A stretch of 64,000 nucleotides of DNA, from the NCBI GenBank assembly GCA_029990175.1, contig JARKIP010000740.1, positions 62,001 through 126,000 on the forward strand, in the 5' to 3' direction. Shown piece by piece: positions 11,110 through 21,761 of this stretch. The notes under the pieces were generated by a model. That model did not search any database. It was not told where the DNA came from and was given only the letters and a program-made list of their open reading frames with translations. This DNA comes from Petunia secreta (Eukaryota > Streptophyta > Magnoliopsida > Solanales > Solanaceae). Position 1 is the stretch's first letter; every line of letters starts with the position of its first letter. The position numbers were made by a program, and so were the translations under genes.

Positions 11110-11541
11110 TTAAAACGAATAGACCATTAAAACATAAACAACAACTAACAGAAAAATAGTTGGTGCATTTGGTGAATTTGGTGGAGTTTCTTCAAACATA
11201 TCCTGTTCATCTTCATCATTTGGTGGATGAGCCATGGCATTTGGTGAACCTGGTGGATTGGCGTCTTCCTCGATGACGTTTAGCTCGGGTCCTAGTGGTG
11301 CATGAATTGAATCGAGTCTTGCATTCATCGCTCTTACCTGATTCTCCCTCGCATTCACCTCTGCCCACATTTTGTCTTCAGGTTTGTTCAAACTTTCCCA
11401 CAATTTCGCAACATCGCTTTGCAGAATGGCTAACTCCCAGTAGATATCACACTGGTTTGATGATCCGGCCATTTTGGAAATTTCTTTTGATAGTTTGAAT
11501 GCAGAAAAATTTGTATTGAAAATGGAATGAGAAAAGCACAC
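11110..11541 (-). CDS. Small second ORF of MULE M3, up to 143 codons, unknown function
   Basis: Uninterrupted minus-strand ORF. An internal start at about 11472 (MAGSSNQ, preceded by AAA) is as likely as the upstream ATG. A TATA-like CTATATAAACC lies just upstream (about 11552-11562 on the minus strand). The middle is predicted helical and charged; the C-terminal third is acidic and Pro/Asn-rich, with repeats of an NPPGSPNA/TPPNSPNA type, ending in a hydrophobic tail. It occupies the same place relative to the conserved intergenic block as the small ORF of copy A. I recognise no catalytic domain. A DNA-binding or protein-partner accessory role is possible but not shown. Confidence 0.5.
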   Translation of the reverse strand: MCFSHSIFNTNFSAFKLSKEISKMAGSSNQCDIYWELAILQSDVAKLWESLNKPEDKMWAEVNARENQVRAMNARLDSIHAPLGPELNVIEEDANPPGSPNAMAHPPNDEDEQDMFEETPPNSPNAPTIFLLVVVYVLMVYSF

Positions 11542-11699
11542 ATTGTTGGGCGGTTTATATAGAAATCACTTTGAAGATTTACAAAGGTTAGTGAAGAGTT
11601 GGAAATGTTAGTGAAGAGACACAAATTAAAAGCAATGTTCACTTCTTAATTAATAATTACACACCAAATAGGCTTCTTTAATCAAGTAAGTTAGTTCAA

Positions 11700-12030
11700 A
11701 AAAAAAACTGCTCTGACTTGACAATTCTTACTTTGGGCAGTGCACTATTTAACTACTCCACCACACTTTCCATCGCCTATTATCTACTGCACAATCTACA
11801 TAGCTTATTGGCTAAGTTACACATCTATTTATATACGTCGCCTATGTTATAATTTTTTGAAATATTGTTTTGTCTTTGGTCTATGCACAGTTGGTTTATG
11901 TTCGACTAACATCCAACTTATACTAACACAATATTTTCGATATTTCAAGTATAAATCCAACAACTATATAGTATCGACCATGAAAAGTAGTTTATTTTTT
12001 TATGCCTAGTTGTCCAAACATATAAAATTG
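11700..12030. repeat. Intergenic block shared between MULE families A/B and M3
   Basis: About 300 bases aligning with 1216-1520 (copy A) and, inverted, with 8390-8630 (copy B). It lies between the two genes in each element and upstream of the small ORF's TATA region, so it is a candidate shared promoter or terminator. Confidence 0.65.
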
Positions 12031-12334
12031 CCACTACACAAAATATTTAGTTCTACTTCGATTATCGACTTATTATAGTAAACAATCAACTGCTATGGTT
12101 CACGAGAATTAATAAATTGTTTAGAGATCAACGATCAGTCTTGTGCAATCTTACATTTCAAATAGTAGCAAAATGCATTGAATGGTGCTGGCTGATAAAC
12201 AAAGCATATGATACATTACCAAAATGGATTGTCAACTGTTTAACACTATAACAAGATTAAAAACACAATGTTGTCAACTGTTTAACACTCAAACAAGATT
12301 TTGAAAAAACAACAATATTTCAAAGACCGACAAA
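12031..12334. other. Intergenic stretch in M3 with a short direct repeat
   Basis: No gene. The phrase TTGTCAACTGTTTAACACT occurs twice (about 12229 and 12271), each followed by an ACAAGATT block. Confidence 0.5.
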
Positions 12335-14365
12335 TCAATCTTTGTTTGCATCTTTGTTAATACACTCTTTGTCCTGAATCACCAAGACACGCGGCACAAT
12401 TTCTTCGGGATCTTGACCAACTACTCCAACCCCTAAATTCAAGTTCGATTCCGATTCGACTTGGGATGCATTCTCCGCTTCATATAACTGTTCCTCAGCT
12501 TCCTCACCATTTTTCATCAGCACTTCATTATCATTCACATTGGCTTCCTCTGCAACCTTGGCATCAACTGCATTGGCATTGGCACTAATTGCATTGACAT
12601 TGGCATTGGTGGCATTGACACTAGTATCAACTTCAGCATCAACTGCAACATCTACTTCATCAACCACGCAAAAGGACGGTACGAATATTTGCAGTGGTAC
12701 CACAAACCATTTCCTTCCTCTTCCTGTGCCTCATCAACAATGTAGAAGGGTGGTACAAACATTTGCATACAATCCTTTTCGGTTATTTTGCTAGCATCTT
12801 AGAAACATCAGCCAATTTTTCCTCCATTATTGTCAGCCTAGCGAGCACAACCCCCAAAGAAAGACCTTCAGTACTGACACCACCACTAGAGGGACCTGGA
12901 CCTTCACTAAAAACTCCTGTACGAGCCCCACCAATATCTTCATCACCTCTTGCATCTTCTTCTCCATCTACATCCATATCAGCTTCACCAGCAGGATTAA
13001 GAACAGTCTTTTTGATGGCTGTGGTCCCCTCAATTTCAGCCCTAAGGGCATCCATCGATGCATCCTCAACTTCATCTTCTTAGGGCACATATAAATCCTC
13101 CTACCCTGATCGTACCTCTTTCTCAATTGGGAATAACTAAGGGCGCTTGATCTGGATAGAAGTTGAGCAAATTAATACTAGTTTCTTAAGATATTTAAAG
13201 TTAGCTAATTTAATGACATGAAAATAATGCAACGTTACCTTAATTTTATCTTCACCTTCCATGAATGGATCGAAGGATTTAGGCACCCTTTTTCTGTACC
13301 ATTTGAGCATCCAAGGGCACATCATAGGAGACTGATATGTTAGTGCACCTTTCCTTCCAATGGCAGGAAATGCTTCATTGACCTAGGTCTAAGATGAAAT
13401 ATTTAATCGGAGTACGAAAAATGAAAACTTAACAATCAACTAATTATTGGTTTATTGTAGACTTACCAAAAATACTCGTTTAGAACCCAAAAAGAGCATA
13501 TCCATGTGCTTTTCCTTTCTCACTGAAGGTTTTCTAATGCTTGGCCAAGTCAAGCTTGGTCTTCAGATATTGAATGATCAGCTCGAAGCACAACCTGCCC
13601 CATGGATACTTGGAGAAGAACTCCAGATCATCAACCATACAAATCCACTCCTTCGGAACTGACTTTGAGGTATATTTTGCCATCAATATCGTGTGGACAA
13701 ACCACAAAAGGCACATCTTCAATTGTTCTTTTTTGGTAAATCTTCTTCTGGTTTTCAAATACCTCAAAAGCTTCCCAGATTTTACTTTAACATCTACCTC
13801 AGTGGAGGGTTTCCAAGTTAGTTTTCACAAAATTCCCTACCTTTCTTCACAACCTTATCCTTTGCTTTATCGGTGGGTTTTACCCCCACACTCCAAACCA
13901 GTCTTAAGAACAAATTCTCTAAGCCCAAAACAAGTTGGCTTCCCATCAACCAAGAACCAACCTCATGATGCTTTTTATCCTTTATTCTACGCAGAAGTAG
14001 GGAATGGACCATCTGTCTATTGAATTGCAAAAATCGGGACATTTAAGGAACTTCCCAACACAGACTCCTTAAATTTCTTTTCTAATTTCGACTTTTTAAA
14101 CAACTTGTTGAATTTATAAACATTTTGATGCTAGATCGAACATATATCTTTGACGGGAATAAAGGAATTTTATCAAGCTAAGTTTTAGGTTCATATCTTG
14201 GAACGTTGATTTCCTTGATGCATCGAGGAACTGACAAATGGTTCGACTCACACTCGGGCTCTCTGGCATCATCCCCTTCTTGATAAGTTTATTCAATACT
14301 TTCTTCTTCTTCACCTTCTTCTTCTACACCTTCTTCTTCAGTTTCTTCACCACATTCTTCTTCTT

Positions 14366-14396
<31 letters not shown>

Positions 14397-15150
14397 ACTT
14401 TCTTCTTCTTCTTCTTCACCACTTTTATTTCTCTTGATTGCTCTCCATTTCCTTCCTCATGAGTAGTATAACTTTTTCCATCATCATCACCACCATCATC
14501 CCTGCTTTCCTTACCTTTCCCTGTATCGGAGAGTTCATCCGCTTGAAAAATGTCGATTTCAGCCAAAAGATCTTCAGTATTTGGTTCGAGTCGAGCCTCT
14601 TTAACCACAATATCTCTTACAGAGTGATCCACTATGGTCTTTTCTATATGGGATTCTTTTTCACCGACTTCAGCATCTATTAAACTCGTTTCAATTGGAG
14701 ATTGATTGTCATCTACTGCTAGATTTTTATCACTATCAAGAAGTCCACCACTTATGGATATCTGGGGTGCTTTTTCACCAACTTCAGCATCCGTTAAACT
14801 AGGTTCTTCAACTAAAGACTGATTGTCATATGTTGTTGGATTTTTATCACTTTCAGGAACTCCACCACTTGAGGATTGATTGTCATCTGCTTCTGGATGT
14901 TTATCAAGTTTGACAATTTTAGTTTTATCTCCTCCACCACTTGGACATTGATTGTCACCTTTAGTTGAATGTTTATCCATTTCAGTAACATCACATTCAG
15001 AAAAACGTCTAACACTTCAATTGCTATCTTCTTCGGATTGCTTTTTCGCCTCTTCCTCTTTAATTTCATTCGTATGCTAATTCTAGCACTTGGAGGAGCC
15101 GTAGTCATCAACTTAGACCTTGCCATTACTTTATCTACATATAGAAACAT
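12335..15150 (-). pseudogene. DUF1985-type gene (Ulp1-associated MULE cargo), degenerate
   Basis: Order on the minus strand: a basic N-terminus (15120-14990); a long low-complexity acidic region with repeats of a DKN..DDNQS type (14980-14470); a poly-Lys tract encoded by a TTC/CTT microsatellite (about 14420-14280); a DUF1985-like domain over two frames (14040-13820, FLQFNRQMVHSLLLRRIKDK; and 13767-13534, with WICMVDDLEFFSKYPWGRL); then Ala/Asn/Val-rich and acidic segments to 12335. Several frame changes and stops separate the pieces. DUF1985 proteins often carry a C-terminal Ulp1 (SUMO protease) domain and are known passengers of plant MULEs. I see no Ulp1 His-Asp-Cys signature here. The domain call rests on the two motifs quoted. 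Confidence 0.6.
14280..14425. repeat. TTC/TCT microsatellite coding for poly-Lys on the minus strand
   Basis: A near-continuous run of TTC/TTCTTC triplets, read as Lys codons in the DUF1985-type gene. Repeat expansion inside the coding frame explains the poly-Lys tract. Confidence 0.9.
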
Positions 15151-15720
15151 TAAAACGAGCTAATCAATAACAAAAAAAAAAACCAAAAATTGAAAAGAAC
15201 AATAAATAAAAAATTAAATAACTTCGAAAAACACCATTGGCGTTTCTTCATAAGTTATAAAACTCACAGAGTTAGGGTTTCTCACCTGAAGAAATTGAGA
15301 TTTCTTCAAAATTCTTCAACTGCTACTTCAAATCTTTAAAAATGCAAGAAATTTGTTATAAAAAACTATCTATAAGCAAGATTTGAACTTGAACTATGTT
15401 TATGAGAGAAAAATTACGCAAGAGCTAGAAGCCTGTCGAAAAAATTAGAAGAGAGGGAAGGGAAAGTCGGGAGATTTAGCTAATACTCGTTTTTTGTTTT
15501 GACTCGAAAAAATAAACCATTTTTGGGTGATTTATATACTTTTCCATAAGTTTCAAAACTGCCCACAAGTTTTTCTATTTCTAATTAGGCCCCCGACTCC
15601 ACTTAACCTCACTTAAGATTTTTCCCTAACAAAAATAAACCAAAAAGAAATGAAGAGGTCATTTTTATAATTTGAAACATGAGGGGGGTCTTTTACCTAA
15701 ATCGTCTCAAGTAAGTACCT

Positions 15721-16269
15721 AGCAATTACCTTTCACACAAATGCATAAAGAGGCATCCTTAGAGCTATTTCAAATATGAAAAAAACAAATTTATGTTTCA
15801 CCACTGCTGTTACAAAATTGACACGTTGAATGTACTTTGATCAGTGTATCATTTATCCAACCTTTTTTTCAGTTTGTATGATGAAACATGGCGTAAACTC
15901 CAAAACGAATGTATTATTTTTTCTCAACAAGCCAAAATATATGGGTTGCCTGTTTGTCCTACTCTGTACGCAGTTAATAGCTAGCTCAGTCGTCTCATCA
16001 ATTTTACATAAACACACTATTATACATGTCAATAACTGAATAAAGCAAAAACTTGAACATAGTGCACTCCAAAATATAAAACGTGAATACAACATATATT
16101 TAAGAGAAAATAACATTAAGGTAAAAGTAAACTATTAAGAGTAGCAATATGAGTAATGAATAAGATTTCTTTCTTATCTTTTTTATCTTAATAAGATTTC
16201 TAGTTATCGAAAAGAAGGAACTCCTTTTTAACTTCCCTCTGACCAACTGTATGACTGTTAAAACTTGCA
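15721..16269. other. Unassigned AT-rich spacer
   Basis: Opposite-strand short open frames overlap at 15830-16116 but show no domain. No repeat match noticed elsewhere in the window. Confidence 0.4.
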
Positions 16270-16717
16270 CACTAAGTAAAACAATAAAATTATTAAGAGG
16301 TCACAGTAAATAATGAAATATCGAAAAAAGCGGATAAGTAAGAGTTATATTACTTGAATAAGAGGAAGGTTTTCTAGTCGAATCTTAGAGTGTCGTTTAC
16401 AATGGGGGAAGGTATATATAGGCTTGGGTTTACCCCAATTCTAATATGGTATAATACGTATAGTTAGGCACAATACAAGAGGCGGTTGCAAAAGTTTAAC
16501 CTAAGCAGGACTTAGACTAAACCTAAGGTGGCTAGAAAGTAGAGATACGCCTATCGACTGTATGCCCGTGCCGGTTTAGCGGCCGTGGCTAAAGGCAAAG
16601 GCGCATGCTCTTAGCGCCCATTGTCTTGCTGGGCACGTCTAATCTGGGCCACCTAGCCTTTTGCTCACGTATTTACAGGCGACATAATTTTGCCAATACA
16701 GTCAGTCCTCCCACTTT
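16270..16717 (-). repeat. 3' LTR of Tat-type element D2 (minus orientation) with adjacent PPT
   Basis: Diverged relative of the LTR at 17600-18032. The reverse complement begins near TGTATTGGCAAAATTATGTC, directly after a purine-rich CAGAAAGTGGGAGGACTGAC tract (positions 16718-16737) typical of a polypurine tract. It contains a TATA-like region (GTATATATAGG on the plus strand near 16411, inverted). The end towards 16270 is approximate. Confidence 0.65.
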
Positions 16718-17590
16718 CTGAGTGCTAACGCAAGCAGTCTGGAAGTGAAAAGAAGTTAAAGGAAGCAAAATAGTGTGATGATGAAAACCCAGCTGTAATT
16801 TTTTCCATATAATCAGTTCCCCCCACTTTGACTGGTAACAATATCTTCGCTTTCTTGGGCTTCCACGTGTCTATGCCCGGTTGGACCCTTTAAATCTCGG
16901 CGTCTTCTCGAGATCCGTTATTCCTTCTACCATTACTGCACCAAATTCTTTCGTACATAATTACCTTTGACTGTGTAATTACCTTTGCTTTCTTCTCACC
17001 GCCTTTTTCGAATATCACTTCTCTGAAAGTAGACTCAGTTTTTTGTAAAATTTGTTCATATTTTTCTTTGAGATGGTCTTTCAGATCCACGGCCTTCTTG
17101 CTCTCGACCATGGTTCCTTCATCCCTTTGAAGCCTTGTTGTTCCTTGAGTTTGACGGTGTGTAAGAGAGTTGACAAGTTGGATAAATCTGGTTCCCTTCC
17201 CTCATTTATTTCTCTTATGATCGGGAGGGAAGGAATCCTCTATGCTCCAGAACTTGGCCAAATTTTAACAAAGCGTTCCTGGCTAGTTTCACTAAGAAAT
17301 ATGTGCCAATTACGGCGGATCCATCAACTAACGCTATTTTGTTGCGATCATTTTGTCTTCATGTTAAGCAAGCTTATGTATGTGTCGCTGCCCTGCAAGG
17401 CCTATGTATCTGCATGCCCGCAAGTTCTTTGGGAGTCATGTTAATGCAATAAGGTTTCTTTCCTTCTTCTTCAATCCTCTGTTCTACCCTCTTTGCTGGT
17501 ACTCAACAATTCCTCCTCGGAACTGCTGGGGGTTACAGAGTTTAATCTCTATGCTTGTGTGCGTTTCGGCCTATTTAGGCCTAAATTTGG
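16718..17590 (-). mobile_element. Internal 3' piece of Tat-type element D2, unrecognised coding remnants
   Basis: Sequence next to the PPT resembles that next to the D1 PPT (GGAAGTGAAA... near 16740 and 18073). Open stretches occur on both strands: minus 17111-16890 (charged, helical) and plus 17052-17444. I recognise neither. It is probably a decayed part of the element's 3' region. Confidence 0.4.
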
Positions 17591-17599
17591 TCGTTTAGG

Positions 17600-18032
17600 T
17601 AAAATAATTAAATTTGTTAGAAGGTCACAAGCAATACAGTAAATACGCAGGAAAAGTAAGTAAAATTGAGAGAAAAGTAATAGACAAGAAAGTAAAGAGC
17701 TTTGTTCCTTGAGAATAGCCGGATTCTATATGAATCGCTTAATGTACAATACAATATAAGGAGGGATATTTATAATAGAGATTTACCAGTCCTAATTATG
17801 GTAAAATACAAAGATTAATAACGCCATGGGCTATACTAAACCATAACTAGGAGATTGTAAACCCTAAGGCGGCGGGATGTATACCTTGCGTCCTATGCCA
17901 GCGCCTACCGAGCGGCCGTGACATGATGAGCAGGCGTGTATCCTCTGCGCCCAGTGACTTATAAGATAAGTATAGTCTCATCAACGAGACTTGTATCTCC
18001 ATAATTATAGGTGGCGTATTTTTGCCCACACA
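17600..18032 (-). repeat. 3' LTR of Tat-type element D1 (minus orientation)
   Basis: The reverse complement starts TGTGTGGGCAAAAATACGCC. It runs through CATAGGACGCAAGG, a TATA-like CTATTATAAATATCC and CCGGCTATTCTCAAGGAACAAAG, and fades near 17600. It matches the plus-strand fragment at 10087-10545 closely. It is immediately preceded on the minus strand by the purine-rich AATAAGAAGGGGGACTAAC (18033-18051), the polypurine tract. Confidence 0.8.
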
Positions 18033-18052
18033 GTTAGTCCCCCTTCTTATTG
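18033..18052 (-). other. Polypurine tract of element D1
   Basis: Minus-strand AATAAGAAGGGGGACTAAC directly abuts the LTR start TGTGTGGG. The PPT primes plus-strand DNA synthesis in LTR retrotransposons. Confidence 0.65.
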
Positions 18053-18450
18053 AGTGTTGTCGTAAGCAATAAGGAAGTGAAAGAGGCATGATTGAAGATG
18101 CAGAGATACATCTGCACTCGATATTTGTCCCCTGTCTCTTTGCATAAGTCATATTAAATGAAAGTACTCAAGTACGATGATGTGTAACCCTGTGATTGCA
18201 AGGGCTTTTACTCGTATCTTTCCAATGTTCGCTCTATCATATTCCGTAATTATTGGGATGTATCATGTAAGCAGTAACAATCACGATCTTATGTCTTGAG
18301 AATGATTGGCTTTCCATCTAAGACTCCTTTTCGGCGCTTGTAAGTACACCGTAATTATAGAGCCCTTCATTCGTATTCAAACTCTTTTCAAAAGAAAACT
18401 TCATTTCAAAAGAAAATCTCTTCCTCATCCTTCTAAGCACTCCTTTGTTG

Positions 18451-20869
18451 ATATGGCTCAAGAAGAAAACTTCCTCCAAAAACATCAGAGTTCTTAATTA
18501 TCTGCCTCCAGTTTTGAACTTTGAAGGTGATGGTCGAATTCAGGGCCAAACAGCCAAACAAGAAGGTGAGAACAGTAACCTCTATTTAAGTTCTACCCAT
18601 CCGGTATTGTGGAGGACGATATAACTCGCATCAGGCTTGATTGCAAATGGCCTGACGTCATAGACGTTATCATTCCTACTGCTGAAGAAAGAATTTCCAC
18701 CCATCGCACTGATTATTCGATGGTTCACACATACCATTTCACTCTGCATCTCAACGAGCATGTTCTTCGATTGTTGAGGAAATATGTCGTGAGTACAACA
18801 TCTTCTTAGGCCAAGTCAGGCCCTCCGTCTGGCATTTGGTTGCCATATTGGATCACCTAGCCAACCATGCCAAGGTAAAATTTTCCTTCTGGCATCATCA
18901 TGCTTTCTACTCTCCCCGCTTATAAAAAGCGGGCATGCTGGTCCTCATCAAGTGATGAAGGAGAGGCATAGTCTCTAATAGTGAGGATTCATAAGACCGT
19001 GGCTGGATCTACAGATATGTGGCGGTGCGAACCCTGTATATAATGTCGTCTGTTCCCTTTCGACAAATCTTCAACAGGAAGCGTAAGTTGTTGCGTTCTC
19101 ATTTTTTGTGTACTTTATGCCTATTGTTTTCCCGAACTGACTTTTCATTAATCTTAGTGAACGCGTGACTTCCGTTTTCCTGACCCATGAATAGTTGGCG
19201 GGCAAAGGATCATGGTAAGTCGTTTCCCTTAAATACTTCCTTAATTTCACATCTCAATTATTGTCAATTCCCTATTCTACTTCAGGTGTCTCCCGTTGCC
19301 CAATGCATAATTTGAGGGAGATCCGGATTGCTGCTCCGTATATTCCTATCTTCATGATGCGCAGGCATTTGGTAGTAGGGTCATTGAGAGAGCCAGCGGC
19401 TCCCCTTCTTCTAAGAGAAAGAGGCCTACCAGATTTGACAACGTGTTGGTCATCAATGAGACCCTGGTGATTTCTGATGGCGAGGAAGAAGTCCCCCGAT
19501 CACCCGAGCCTGAAGCTGCTGCAGCTCCTTCTTCCGTTGCTGCTACTCCTGATTCCGGTCAATCTACGCGAAAGTGTAGACACCTGATCGATGAAACTTC
19601 GGAGGATAAAGAAAAGGCTGGTGAGAGAGATGAAGTCGTTCTTCCATCTGTCCCTCTCGAGCCCCAGACGTCAGGTTGGTTCTTCTCTTCATGCCTTTTA
19701 CTGGTGCAACGTGTGCCATAGAAATGATTTCCCCTTACGCATATGCTGGACCTACCATATTACCTTCTGTTCTCGAGCCTCTTAGTTCTCCTCAGCATCG
19801 CCCTGGAAAAGAAGTGGCTGTAGGTACTGCTCCTGTCATCGAGCCTTTGAGCGAACCTCGTGAGGTTATTTTCTCCATCACTGCGGGAGTTAACCAGTTC
19901 GAGAACCCGTGCATTGTGACTGACCATACTGCTGAGCTTGTTGGCCCTTTTAAGCAGAGGCACCTTGCCAACTATAGTAACCAGAAGTTGCTCGAGGTTG
20001 TCCCAAGATGTTCCTTCCATGTAAATTTTCTTCATTTTTGTTTAAAGTTATTAGTTGGACTATTTCCTTTCTCCTTTTGATCATCTCTTTTGACATCCGT
20101 TCAGGAGTTGATGGTTTATTACGAAATACTTCACCGAGGGAGTTGAGATCAAACCCTAAAGAAGGAAAATGATACTCTGTGGGGACAGGTAGCAAACTTG
20201 CAGCCCTTTATAGAAAAGGTGGAACAGCTGAAAGGAGAGCTCCAAACCACACACAAGGCCTATCATTTGGAACGAATTAAGAACAAGAATTTTAATACCG
20301 CAGTGAGAAATGAGGCCTACAAGCACAAACAGGCTGTGGAAACTCTCCAGTGTTCTCTGCAGGAAGCCACACTCACCGGACAAGTGCATTTTACCAAAGT
20401 GACCCGCTTGGAAGCGGTTGAGGAGCGCTTACGAAAAAGGTTGTCTTCGATGGAAGAGCGAATTAAGGCTGCTAAGAAAGAGTTTTTTTCTGCTAAGAGC
20501 ATTTGTGTATTTTTCCAGGATTAGAATGATAAACTTCGGGCCAAGGTGGTATGCTTGGGGAAAACATGTGAAAAGCTCCAACATGACTACCGCCGAACGG
20601 AGGAGAAGATGAATGCGCTGAATGATCGGCACATGGAAGAGGTAGACCGTGCCAATCTTGCACCCACACTCACTACCTTGCATCAGATTCAATACAATCC
20701 AAGCTTGGACCTAGCTGCTGAGATTGCTTCGTTGACCGAGCTCGTGGCCCAAGCAAATGATCAACTAGGCTCCAACCTTGAAGAAGCTAGTGGCAAAGGA
20801 GACAATAATATACTGGCTGGGGAAATTGTAGTTGGTGAAGCAGGGCCTTCACAGTGTGTTGCTCTTTAA
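18451..20869 (+). pseudogene. Antisense additional ORF of Tat element D1 (coiled-coil protein), degenerate
   Basis: Plus-strand coding remnants, opposite to the minus-strand gag and LTRs of the same element. Pieces: 18451-18497 (MAQEEN start); 18609-18809; an acidic Pro/Ala-rich part with IDETSEDKEKAGERDE (19443-19680); and a long helical, heptad-rich part (20160-20524 and 20546-20869) rich in Glu/Lys/Leu, ending at a stop at 20867-20869. Several frame breaks separate them; some gaps may be introns. Antisense additional ORFs between pol and the 3' LTR are established for Tat-lineage elements. That this is one is inferred from position, strand and coiled-coil character. Confidence 0.5.
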
Positions 20870-21761
20870 GGAAGTCCCCCGAGAGAGTTAGAATTCCCCC
20901 TCCCCCAATGCACTTTTTGTAATATTGTTTCATAAAATTGCCCGTGTTTTGGGCGTAATTGCTTTATTTTTGGCCCGTTTTGAGGCTTTTGACTTACATC
21001 ATCTGTTACTTTGTTTGACGATTTTAATTTCCACCGTAAACAGTTTTAGATGAAAATCTTGCCATCTCGTGCTTGCATAGGCATGAGCGTCGAAAGGTTT
21101 AGGCGGCTTTTGTTAAGTAATAGACACCCTGTTTATTCTAATGTCTAGAATGTTTGTCAGTGAACCTGCTTGGGCATATGCATCTATTGTATGTGCGCCA
21201 GTAGCTGACGGCTTAGATTGCGTCTGCGAAGGACGACTTTTATTAGGACAAGGCCCGCGCCTACAATGGGACGACTTTTATTAGGACAAGGCCCGCGCCT
21301 ACGATGGTACATCTTTAGCCCGTTGTAAGTAACGGGGCATTTTTGCATTTAAGTTAGAACTTCTATGCTTGTTCACTCGAGTGTTTTAAGACTTTCTGGA
21401 ACTATGCAGACGGGCGTCCCTACCGACATATAGGTCTTGATCTAGCTTTAAGCGAGTAGTTTACCCTACTTTCGTCATGAATAGTGAGTGCATTACTTTG
21501 ACTTAAGTTGTACTGGGGCTATGAATATTTGGTTCATAGATGGATGTGATTGCAAAAACTGACTAAATAAAATAGTAATTTTATTAATTAAGGAGGCGCT
21601 GGGCCCAAACTGTTGTGGGTAAAAACACATAACATAGTTGATAAGCATGATAATACTGTAATTAAAATTCAAAAAGAGACTAGAGACTTAGTTAAAGTAA
21701 ATACTGGAAAAAAAATGTGCTTCCAAGTGCCATACTCCTTCTCTCCCCTCCCCCAAAACTT
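20870..21761. other. Non-coding stretch between antisense ORF and protease remnant
   Basis: No gene. It contains the 38-bp tandem repeat at 21231-21306. The pol region expected in a complete element is absent, so an internal deletion probably lies in or beside this stretch. Confidence 0.5.
21231..21306. repeat. Two 38-bp tandem repeat units
   Basis: GGACGACTTTTATTAGGACA followed by AGGCCCGCGCCTACAATG, then repeated with one difference near the end (CTACGATG). The unit contains GGCCCGCGCC-type GC-rich sequence in otherwise AT-rich DNA. Confidence 0.9.

Larger units (their letters stand above)
10866..15720 (-). mobile_element. MULE-like element M3 with DUF1985-type cargo
   Basis: Minus-strand layout parallel to MULE copy A: small downstream ORF (11110-11541), intergenic block, then a long upstream gene (15150-12335). 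The intergenic block 11716-12020 aligns with copy A 1216-1520 (shared CTTGGGCAGTGCAC or TTTGGGCAGTGCAC, then ATTATCTA, AAATATTGT, and CTAGTTGTCCAAA). The probable 5' end (reverse complement of 15655-15715, with GGTAAAAGACC and AAAATGACCTC) resembles the 5' end of copy A (GGGTAGATGACCTCC, AAAATGACCTCC). Exact ends and target duplication are not resolved. Confidence 0.6.

Noticed and set aside
14238..14462. Plus-strand ORF rich in Phe/Thr
   Set aside because: Translation of the TTC microsatellite; the minus-strand Lys-rich frame belongs to the DUF1985-type gene.
16890..17444. A host gene between the two Tat LTRs
   Set aside because: Open stretches on both strands are short, without recognisable domains, and lie directly inside a retroelement 3' region.
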